The notes under the pieces: generated by a model
Database searches by the model: none
What the model was told of the DNA's origin: nothing
What the model saw: the letters and a program-made list of their open reading frames with translations, nothing else
Part shown: one piece after another, positions 57,500 through 64,000 of the stretch
Layout: every line of letters begins with the position of its first letter
How positions within the stretch are numbered: position 1 is the stretch's first letter
Position numbers and translations under genes: made by a program
Source of the DNA: Actinomadura rubrisoli
GTDB taxonomy: Bacteria; Actinomycetota; Actinomycetes; Streptosporangiales; Streptosporangiaceae
Direction: 5' to 3'
Assembly (NCBI RefSeq): GCF_004349215.1
Contig: NZ_SMKU01000005.1
Location: forward strand, 1-64,000
DNA length: 64,000 bases

Positions 57500-57549
57500 A
57501 ACTGAACTGAACAGTACAGGAAAGATTCACTGTACTCAACGGTTCAGTT
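57500..57549. promoter_or_regulatory. nested palindromes between the MDMPI and TetR genes
   Basis: Outer arms AACTGAAC (57500-57507) and GTTCAGTT (57542-57549), and inner arms GTACAG (57514-57519) and CTGTAC (57530-57535), are all exact and nearly concentric. The site ends 9 bases before the TetR ATG. It is long enough for two TetR dimers. Confidence 0.7.
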
Positions 57550-57558
57550 GGCGGTAGG

Positions 57559-58227
57559 ATGCAGAACGTGGGCAAAGACAACGAAAGATCACCGGCGCCA
57601 TCGGGTAAGCGCGCCGAACGCAACCGGCATGCCATCGTGGCCGCGGCACGCGAGCTGTTCATCCGCGAGGGGTTCGATGCCGGCATGGACCTCATCGCCG
57701 CCGAGGCGGGCGTGTCCAAGGTGACCGTGTACAACCACTTCGGCAGCAAGGAGGAGTTGTTCACCGAGGTCGTCGGTCAGGCCATGGGCGAGGCGCACAT
57801 GACGATGGTCGAGGTCCGAACCCGCGTCGCCGCTACCACGGACGTTCGCGAGGCCCTGCTCCAAACCGCCCATGCCCTGGTGGCCGCGGCCACCGATCCG
57901 TCCAGGCTGGCGCTGCGCAACCTCGTCACCAGCGAACTGCGGCGCTTCCCCGAGCTCAGCCAGGCCTATCAGGAGCACGGCCCGGCCCGCTCCGCCGTCG
58001 CCCTGGGCGAGATGTTCGGCGATCTGTGCGAACGCGGCCGGCTGACGATCGCCGATATCGAGCTGGCCGTCATCCAGTTCTTCAGCCTGACCATCTACCC
58101 CCATCTGATCGTCGGCTCAATCGGCACCAGCCTCCGTCCGGATCTCGCCGACCGCCTGATCACTGACGGCGTCGACCTGTTCCTGCGCCAGTACCAGCCT
58201 CGTCCAGCACACCAGCCTCTGAGCTGA
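57559..58227 (+). CDS. TetR/AcrR-family transcriptional regulator
   Basis: A 222-residue regulator: RAERNRHAIVAAARELFIRE, GFDAGMDLIAAEAGVSKVTV and YNHFGSKEELFTEVVGQAMG form the HTH. The C-terminal TetR_C domain (LRNLVTSELRRFPELSQAYQ) is of the AefR-like type. The nested palindrome upstream points to autoregulation and control of the divergent MDMPI-like gene. Confidence 0.9.
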   Translation: MQNVGKDNERSPAPSGKRAERNRHAIVAAARELFIREGFDAGMDLIAAEAGVSKVTVYNHFGSKEELFTEVVGQAMGEAHMTMVEVRTRVAATTDVREALLQTAHALVAAATDPSRLALRNLVTSELRRFPELSQAYQEHGPARSAVALGEMFGDLCERGRLTIADIELAVIQFFSLTIYPHLIVGSIGTSLRPDLADRLITDGVDLFLRQYQPRPAHQPLS

Positions 58228-58365
58228 AACCGCGGCACCGCTGCTCGGTGGGTCAGCTGGGCGAAAAGCGGGACCAGGTGGCGCGTCCGGTCGTCGCGGC
58301 GATCCGTCGGCCGGCCTCGGTGATGTGGACGGGAACGGCGCGTCCTCGGCCCGCTCTTGCGGGGC

Positions 58366-58400
58366 TTGCCCAAAAGAACGAACGGTCGTACTTTTACCTT
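58366..58400 (+). promoter_or_regulatory. promoter of a leaderless SGNH hydrolase transcript
   Basis: TTGCCC (58366-58371), 17 bases, TACTTT (58389-58394); the expected start coincides with GTG 58401 and there is no ribosome site between them. Confidence 0.6.
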
Positions 58401-59078
58401 GTGACCACCGCAGCGAACCCCCTGACCGAAGAATCCGACCCCTTCTGCCTGTCGGCGGCGAGCGCCGCGCAGCTCCTGGACGGCGCGCCCTGGCGGCGAT
58501 TCGCGACGATCGGCGACAGCCTCTCGGCGGGGATCGGGGATCCGAGCCCGGGCTACGCCACGCTGGGCTGGCCCGATCGGGTCGCGGACGTCCTACGTCG
58601 CGTCCAGCCCGATCTGGCCTATGTGAAGATCGCAGAAATCGGAGCGACGACCGCCAGGACGCTGGAAACGCAGATGGACCAGATGATCGCGTTCGGTCCC
58701 GACCTGCTCCACCTGCCGAACGGAGCGAACGATCTGTTCCGACCCGAGCCCGACTTCGACGCCATCGAACGGTCCCTGCGGAGCATGTTCAAGATCGCAG
58801 CAGGTACCGGCGCCCAGCTGACGACATTCGCGCTGGGCAACGCGTTCGTGTTGCCGAAGTTCCAGGACTGGTGGGACAGGGTGCGCAGGCTCAACGCCAT
58901 TATCCGGGAGCTGGCCCTTGAGCATGACGCCGTGCTCGTCGACATGTGGGAGCACCCGATCAACTCCCGGCCGAACCTGCTGAGCGCGGACCGCATCCAC
59001 TTCTCCGTGTCGGGCCACGCCGTGCTGGCGTCCGAGGTCGTCAAGGGACTGGCAGGCGCGCTCGGCACGACTCGCTGA
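58401..59078 (+). CDS. SGNH/GDSL-type hydrolase
   Basis: A 225-residue cytosolic esterase-fold protein: the nucleophile block FATIGDSLSAGIGD (S40), the Asn block LPNGANDLF, and the catalytic Asp/His in SADRIHFSVSGH (D197, H200). All four SGNH blocks are in order. It hydrolyses an ester of unknown kind; no signal peptide is seen. GTG at 58401 is supported by the promoter immediately upstream. Confidence 0.86.
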   Translation: MTTAANPLTEESDPFCLSAASAAQLLDGAPWRRFATIGDSLSAGIGDPSPGYATLGWPDRVADVLRRVQPDLAYVKIAEIGATTARTLETQMDQMIAFGPDLLHLPNGANDLFRPEPDFDAIERSLRSMFKIAAGTGAQLTTFALGNAFVLPKFQDWWDRVRRLNAIIRELALEHDAVLVDMWEHPINSRPNLLSADRIHFSVSGHAVLASEVVKGLAGALGTTR

Positions 59079-59088
59079 GACGGCGCCC

Positions 59089-59472
59089 CTACGTCTCGTC
59101 CTCCGTCCTCGGGGAACGGACGGCGGAGAGGTAGGCGTAGATCGCGTCGCGGTTGCGGGCCAGGCATTCGATGCGCTGCTGGAGCCGCTCGGCCTCGCGG
59201 CGCAGCAGCCCGGCCGTCTCGGGGGTGAGGCAGTCGGGGTGCGGGTGAATGGCGTCGGGCTTGTCGAGGAACGGCAGGATCCTGCGGATGATCTCGGTGG
59301 TGAGGCCGGAGTCGAGCAGGCCGCGGATCTGCTGGACGCGCCAGACCGCCGGCTCGTCGTAGTCGCGATAGCCGTTGTCGGCGCGGCGCGGATGCAGGAG
59401 ATCCTGCTCCTCGTAGTAGCGCAGCAGGCGGGTGGGGACGCCGGTGCGCCGCGACAGTTCACCGATCCGCAC
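59089..59472 (-). CDS. MerR-family transcriptional regulator
   Basis: GTG at 59472 follows GAGGAGAG. The 127-residue protein has the MerR winged helix VRIGELSRRTGVPTRLLRYY, EEQDLLHPRRADNGYRDYDE, then the dimerisation helix LRREAERLQQRIECLARNRD. It lacks the metal-binding cysteines of metal-sensing members, so the signal is likely a drug or other compound. It diverges from an MFS gene with a perfect palindrome in between. Confidence 0.9.
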   Translation of the reverse strand: MRIGELSRRTGVPTRLLRYYEEQDLLHPRRADNGYRDYDEPAVWRVQQIRGLLDSGLTTEIIRRILPFLDKPDAIHPHPDCLTPETAGLLRREAERLQQRIECLARNRDAIYAYLSAVRSPRTEDET

Positions 59473-59506
59473 GGCTCTCCTCAGGCAGGTGATCGGGATC
59501 ACATTT

Positions 59507-59528
59507 GCCTTCACATTAATGTGAAGGC
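59507..59528. promoter_or_regulatory. 22-base perfect palindrome, MerR operator
   Basis: GCCTTCACATT (59507-59517) is followed directly by its exact complement (59518-59528). It lies between the divergent merR and MFS genes and overlaps TTGCCT (59505-59510), a possible -35, as MerR-type activators require. Confidence 0.75.
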
Positions 59529-59542
59529 CCGAGCATGGTCGC

Positions 59543-60739
59543 ATGCCAACCGTCCCGGCGACGAGTCCCCCGGCCGTCTCCACGACGGCGGGACTGCCGT
59601 GGCCCGGTCTCCTGGCGCTGTTCACGGCGGCGTTCACCGCCGTGATGACCGAGTTGCTTCCGGCGGGGCTGCTGCCGCGCATGAGCGGGGCATTGGACGT
59701 GCCGGAGGCGCGGATCGGCTTCCTCGTCACCGGCTATGCGGTCGCCTCATTCCTCGCCGCGATTCCCGTCACCGCTGCGTTGCGGGGCTTTCCTCGCCGT
59801 CCAGTCCTCATTGGTGCGCTCGCCGGGTTCGCTTTCTGCAATGCGGTCACGGCGTTCTCCTCGTCCTATGCCGTGACGTTCGGAGCGCGGCTGCTGGCCG
59901 GAGTCATGGGCGGGACGATGTGGGCGATGCTCGTCGGGTACGCCGCGCGCATGGTCGTGGCCGAACGGCGCGGCCGTGCCATCGCGATCGTGCTGGCGGG
60001 CATCACGGTGGCGCTCTCCCTGGGGATCCCAGCGGGGACGGCGGTGGCCTCGGTCTTCGGCTGGCGCGCGAGCTTCGGTCTCCTGGCCGCGGTTGGGCTC
60101 GTCCTGGCGGTATGGGTGAGGTGGAAGGTTCCGAACTTCCCGGGCGAGGCGGCCGCCGAGCGCGTTCCGTTGCGTCGCATCGCGGTGCTGCCCGGCATCC
60201 TGGCCGTCCTGTCGGTGACGCTCCTCCTGCTCCTGGGACATCAGGCGATGTACACATACATGGCGCCGTTCTCGGAACGTTCCGGCTTCGGGCACACCGG
60301 TCTGGTTCTCTTCGTCTTCGGGCTTTCCACGGTTGCCGGGATATGGCTAACGGGCGTCCTCATCGACCGTTTCCTTCGGACGACCCTGGCGTGCGCCCTG
60401 ATCCTGCTGACCATGTCGATGCTCGCACTGGGACTGGCGGGCGACGTCCCTGGCGTCCTCCTGGTCGCGGTGGCCGTGTGGGGAGCGGCGTTCGGCGGTG
60501 CGCCGACACTGATCCAGACCGCGCTGGTGAACGCGTCGGGCCCCGTCCACGCCGATGTCGCCACGTCCATGCAGACGACCGTCTACAACGCCGCCATCGC
60601 CGGGGGCTCCCTGATCGGCGGGCTCCTTCTGGAGGGGGCGAGCGCCGGGGCCCTGCCGTGGGCGACCCTCCCCCTGGTCACAGCCGCCCTGGCCGTCGTG
60701 GTGGTGGCGCGCCGCCACGCCTTCCCAGCCGGCAACTGA
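59543..60739 (+). CDS. MFS transporter (AraJ/Bcr-like DHA1 family, 12 TM)
   Basis: A 398-residue membrane protein: LLALFTAAFTAVMTELLPAG, RIGFLVTGYAVASFLAAIPV, FPRRPVLIGALAGFAFCNAV (motif A region) and ARLLAGVMGGTMWAMLVGYA, then VALSLGIPAGTAVASVFGWR. The TELLPAG start and the GxxxGTxxxxxxGWR block are typical of AraJ-type sugar or drug efflux proteins. The divergent MerR gene and palindrome suggest it is induced by its substrate. Confidence 0.9.
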   Translation: MPTVPATSPPAVSTTAGLPWPGLLALFTAAFTAVMTELLPAGLLPRMSGALDVPEARIGFLVTGYAVASFLAAIPVTAALRGFPRRPVLIGALAGFAFCNAVTAFSSSYAVTFGARLLAGVMGGTMWAMLVGYAARMVVAERRGRAIAIVLAGITVALSLGIPAGTAVASVFGWRASFGLLAAVGLVLAVWVRWKVPNFPGEAAAERVPLRRIAVLPGILAVLSVTLLLLLGHQAMYTYMAPFSERSGFGHTGLVLFVFGLSTVAGIWLTGVLIDRFLRTTLACALILLTMSMLALGLAGDVPGVLLVAVAVWGAAFGGAPTLIQTALVNASGPVHADVATSMQTTVYNAAIAGGSLIGGLLLEGASAGALPWATLPLVTAALAVVVVARRHAFPAGN

Positions 60740-60860
60740 AGCCGCGTGCGGGCGCTGCGCGTCCAGACAGATCGACGCGAGAGGCCCCGGCGAGGCGCTA
60801 CCGCCCAGGCGCGGACGGCTTGCCGGTCGGCGATCTAACAGTCAGCGCACCGCCCGCCAG

Positions 60861-61175
60861 ATGGTCAACACCGCCCAGGCCGAGCATACGATGCAGGCGT
60901 ATCAGCGCAACGTCGAGCCGGTCGCGCCGGTGCTGGCGGGGCTGAACCGCCGGATGGAGCTCATCGACCTGCTGGGCGCCTGCGCGGCGTTCACCGCCGC
61001 CACCGAACGGTGCATGGCCGCGCTGCACGACGACTGCTTCACCGGTGCCGAGCGCGAGGCGATCCTGGACCGCCTCAGGCGGGTGCGGGCCGCCACCGAC
61101 TGGATCGAGCAGGCCGCCGAGACTGGGAACCTGACGCTGGACCAAGCCCTGGCCGCGATCCTGCGCGACCAGTGA
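60861..61175 (+). CDS. hypothetical helical protein upstream of a RacP relic
   Basis: The 104-residue frame (MVNTAQAEHTMQAYQRNVEP) is almost entirely helical and alanine-rich, with LNRRMELIDLLGACAAFTAA and LDRLRRVRAATDWIEQAAET. I do not recognise its family. In actinomycete integrative elements small helical proteins often precede racP, which fits the neighbour here. ATG at 60861 has no clear ribosome site; ATG at 60891 is an alternative. Confidence 0.55.
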   Translation: MVNTAQAEHTMQAYQRNVEPVAPVLAGLNRRMELIDLLGACAAFTAATERCMAALHDDCFTGAEREAILDRLRRVRAATDWIEQAAETGNLTLDQALAAILRDQ

Positions 61176-61188
61176 CCGGCGGCGTGTC

Positions 61189-61615
61189 GTGCCTGGTTCC
61201 GAGGGCGGCAAGAAGCCTCGCGGACGCCGGCCTCGCGTTCCCGCCAACGTCTGCGGCGAGCGGGTCCGGGTGACGCTGATGGAGGCCCGGCCCGCCGGAC
61301 TGACCACCAAGCAGCTGATGGTCGCGACCGGCCTGAGCGAGTACTACGTCCGCAAGGGCCTTGAGTGAATCAAGGAGAAGGCGGCGCTGGAACACCTGAC
61401 GCCGCTGACCTGGACGGTCAAGGAGGGCTACCGGTTCCCACCGAGGTCGCCGACTGGCCGGCCTACGAACGGCGGCAGTTCAACACCGAGCTGACCCGCA
61501 TCACCCGGCTGATCACCGCGACCGTCGGACCGCACGCCAGTCTGCGACCCGACGACAAGGGCGTTCAGCTGGTGCTGGCTCAGCCGGAGAACATCCATAC
61601 CGCACCGCCCACCGC
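61189..61615 (+). pseudogene. RacP family protein pseudogene
   Basis: From GTG 61189: KPRGRRPRVPANVCGERVRV, MEARPAGLTTKQLMVATGLS and YYVRKGLE. The codon 61366-61368 is TGA where the family has Trp; reading continues IKEKAALEHLTPLTWTVKEG. After YRFP the frame shifts by one and goes on as TEVADWPAYERRQFNTELTR, ITRLITATVGPHASL and VQLVLAQPENI. The order and the HLTPLTWT and ITGTVxPHAxL-like blocks are those of RacP, carried by Streptomyces plasmids and integrative elements. Confidence 0.7.
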
Positions 61616-62555
61616 CGCTGATCAGCACGCGCGAACGGAGCGGACACCCCGGCGGCGAACTCCTCCAGCCGCGCCCGCACGTCTTGGGGCTCCCGGAGGG
61701 GCATCCACTCCACCTCCAAGAGCGGATCGGGGGGTACACACCCGTCCACTACTCACCTCAAAAGCCCCACTAGGTCCTGGCTTGTGGTGAAACAGCGGAA
61801 TGGGTCGCGCGAGTAGGACAAAGGTCATGTGGAACGAGTAGACCTGGCCGATGCCATCCGGCCCGCCGCCCGGCCGCACGCAGCTTCCAACCGAGGTCGA
61901 CACCGCCGCCGGCACGTCCTCCAACGGGCCTGTACCTCGTGCCCGGGCCCCACCAGCGCGGTTACCTCTGCCCTCATGGCCTGGCTGCTACGAGCACGGC
62001 GCCCGCTGCGGTCGTGGCGGCCAGGCCATGGTCCACGGGCCCCGGCGCTCATCGACCGGGGCGCCTTTCTCGTGTCCGTAACTGCGGGCAGCGCGGTGGC
62101 GCTGGACACCGGCTGCTGCAGCGCTCCGGTCCAACACCACCGCCAACGTGCGCAACGGGATGGAGGTCTGCTACGCCGCCCCGGAGCCGTCCGCGCCCCG
62201 CGACGGACCACCCCGTTCTCGACCCGATCAGATGGACGGCCTGGTAGCCGCACCCGCCCGCGGAGGTCTTTTCGTAAGAATGCAACACATCGATCAAGTG
62301 CGACACATCGAACGCGCATGAGCCCTTGGCTGCCCTAGCGTGCTGATGCCTACTGGAATATATGACCAACACCGATACGGGCATGGACTCGCGGCAAAGG
62401 AGGCGACCGAAACCGGTGGCCGTCCGCCCCAGACGATCCAGTGAGCGTTCCGACTTGCGCCGTGCTCTCCCGTTCGGTCCGGCCCCGCTCCATGGACGGT
62501 CGAACTCAGTTGGGTCCTAGGTTATAGAGAAAATGATGAGTACGGAAGGAAATCG
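61616..62555. other. decayed region with coding-like scraps
   Basis: No intact gene is supported over about 940 bases. A minus-strand piece near 61620-61740 reads DPLLEVEWMPLREPQDVRAR then LEEFAAGVSAPFARAD and looks once coding; its family is not recognised. The rest up to 62340 is GC-rich text without a consistent frame. From 62340 to 62555 the base composition falls and only the ribosome site GGAAGGA of the next frame is of note. Confidence 0.4.
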
Positions 62556-62969
62556 ATGGCTGTTACCACCAGGGACCAGTCCGGCGAGTCCCGGCGTGGG
62601 GCTGTCTCTTCGTTCGGATGGTGGGATTCCGGAAAGGTGGGAACGGGGCCGGCGTGGCGCGGTAATCAGTTAATCGCGGTCGTCCAGCGGTTTCGGGAGG
62701 CCGTCTACGTCTTGGAGTCGGAAGGGAATGGCGGTAGGGGCGCCGCGACCGGCGGAACAGTCACCTCCGAGTCCAGACCGGGTGCCCACAGGGTGATCGG
62801 CATATTGCCCCCAATTTTTCCGGAGCGGCTCGGCGATCCATCCTTCTGCGCTGTGCACGAGGCCCGGTTCCCTTATGCGGTTGGGGAGATGGCCAATGGA
62901 ATTAGTGGAAGCAACCTGGTGACCGCGGTCCCACTTCGCGATCTTGGAGGGGACTGTACGCTCTTCTGA
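62556..62969 (+). pseudogene. truncated PfaD-like (polyunsaturated fatty acid/polyketide) protein
   Basis: ATG 62556 follows GGAAGGA and opens a 137-codon frame. Residues about 78-115 read RVIGILPPIFPERLGDPSFC and EARFPYAVGEMANGI, the N-terminal block of PfaD, an FMN enoyl-reductase-type protein of PUFA and some polyketide synthases (usual form LPPLYPEWLGDRSFC...GxMANGI). After ISGSNLVTAV the text is unrelated and stops, so the FMN barrel of some 400 residues is gone. The real start is preserved and the end is cut, as if by a recombination junction. Confidence 0.6.
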
Positions 62970-63290
62970 GCACCCCGCACACCGAGTCCATGCCGCCAGC
63001 CGGGCCCGCCGCATCCTCAGCGACTCCAGCAACGCGGCCGCTTCCGCCGAGATCACCGTCGCCGTCAGCGCTTTCCGGTCCCGCCTGCGACGACGTCTGT
63101 GATACGCCTTGGACCGGCGCGCACCAGCCACTGCCCCTTCTGCCCGCCGACCGGCCACGGCGAACCCCCCGCAACGCAACAACATCCACACTCCGGCTAC
63201 GCACCGCACACGCCCATCACCGTGATCAAGGATTCAACAACGGTTCACAGGATGAATGGTGCGCAGGGCGAGGGCGCGGCCGCGGGGGGC
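62970..63290. other. stretch without a supported gene
   Basis: On the minus strand a piece at about 62975-63115 (RKALTATVISAEAAALLESL, RMRRARLAAWTRCAGC) has normal codon use and may be a gene scrap of unknown family. The rest has no clear signal. Confidence 0.35.
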
Positions 63291-63299
63291 CGCGCAGGT

Positions 63300-63860
63300 C
63301 GGCCAGCGGTCGGACTGCCGGTGCCGGTGGGCGAGACAGCCGGCTGCGTTGGTCCCAACGGAGCGTGGCGGCGCCCGCGTCTACGACCGCGTCGACGCGT
63401 CGTTCGATATCGGCGGCGGTACGGCCTGTCATGACGAGCGGGTTCCAACCGACCTGCTCGCCATGGCGGCGTCGGGTCCGTCCGAGTTCGATGTTGACGA
63501 CCCGGTCGGCCTGATCGACCAGGTACGGGCGGATCCGCTGAGCGGCTCGTGGAAGTCGAGATAGGCCGCGCCACACCCGGCGTGGGCGATGGCCAGGAAT
63601 CGGCCGACCTCTTGCCCGCCCCGGCCAGGCCGACCGCAAATGTGGACGGAGTGTCCGCGCGCGGCACTCCGACGGCCACCGGGCCATCGGCGGTATGGAC
63701 CCAGGCCAACGGCATGACCTCGCCCTGTCCCGCGTACCCGGGAAGGTCCTTGGGTGGAGCTGGGATCGCCGGCAGCCGCATGGCATTGTCCGCGGAACAG
63801 TGCAGGGTTGGTGGCTTGAGCGGTCCGGCGATCTCAGTGACATGGTCGCCGCGAGTTTCT
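63300..63860 (-). pseudogene. conjugative DNA-transfer ATPase pseudogene
   Basis: In minus-strand order: MRLPAIPAPPKDLPGYAGQG, WVHTADGPVAVGVPRADTPS and the P-loop FAVGLAGAGK in one frame (63781-63610). LAIAHAGCGAAYLDFHEPLS is in a second frame and PYLVDQADRVVNIELGRTRR, GWNPLVMTGRTAADIERRVD and AVVDAGAATLRWDQ in a third. These match the ATP-binding T4SS-type coupling/transfer protein of actinomycete integrative conjugative elements. At least two frameshifts and a lost C-terminus make it non-functional. Confidence 0.7.
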
Positions 63861-64000
63861 CCAAGGACGCCAGGGCGAGCCCGCGCCGTGGCGCGTCAAC
63901 GCGGCGACTGTTCCGTTCAGCGGAATAGGTCTTTCCCCCGTCACGTTCGCGTCTCATCCTGAACGTAGGTAATCGATATTCGGTTAATCATGCCGGACGG

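Overview
The window is chromosomal DNA of a high-GC actinomycete, most like a Streptomyces or Streptosporangiales/Actinomadura-type soil organism. The evidence is uniformly GC-rich third codon positions, tRNA genes without an encoded CCA, a mycothiol-type DinB/maleylpyruvate isomerase protein, a complete actinobacterial gas-vesicle operon, WYL, ECF41 and DUF5937 regulators, and remains of an actinomycete integrative element (RacP, a conjugation ATPase). The genus cannot be fixed from the sequence alone.

Layout. 0-12 kb is a sparse accessory zone. A partial GNAT gene, a secreted vanadium-haloperoxidase-like protein, VOC (glyoxalase-fold) genes grouped around an ECF41 sigma factor, and an ArsR/SRPBCC pair lie among dead mobile DNA: two tyrosine-recombinase relics, an IS5-type transposase relic and a decayed Tn3-family transposase. 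12-20 kb holds a secreted SMP-30-like propeller, an AAC(3)-family acetyltransferase, tRNA-Cys and tRNA-Arg, an MFS/2-oxoglutarate-oxygenase pair, an aldehyde dehydrogenase and a lipase-family hydrolase. 20-30 kb is the core of the window: an Erm-type rRNA methylase convergent with a nine-gene gas-vesicle operon, and, diverging from that operon, a seven-gene Mrp/Mbh-like cation/proton antiporter operon. 30-45 kb is dense in small regulator/effector pairs: ArsR with two SRPBCC proteins, TetR with a UvrA-like ABC ATPase, WYL with a VOC protein, ABC-F with an attenuator leader, and DUF5937-ArsR with an MFS pump. It also holds an AlkZ-like glycosylase. 45-61 kb continues the pattern with DHA2 MFS, MarR with an NADH-dehydrogenase-like flavoprotein, DrrAB with PadR and DUF1048, a membrane Ser/Thr kinase, a class I terpene synthase, TetR, an SGNH hydrolase, and MerR with MFS. 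60.8-64 kb is a second graveyard: a RacP pseudogene, a truncated PfaD-like gene and a conjugation ATPase pseudogene.

How the genes fit together. The best systems-level signal is at 24.9-25.4 kb. Three promoters of the stress-sigma (SigB/SigF-like) form GNNT-N14-GGGTA sit before the gas-vesicle leader gene, before gvpA, and before the divergent antiporter operon. This suggests that buoyancy and Na+/H+ homeostasis share one stress regulon. The second theme is resistance: AAC(3), Erm, UvrA-like, ABC-F, DrrAB and four MFS pumps, each next to its own regulator, with operator-like palindromes or a leader-peptide attenuator visible in the DNA. I see no CRISPR array, no rRNA and no complete biosynthetic gene cluster.
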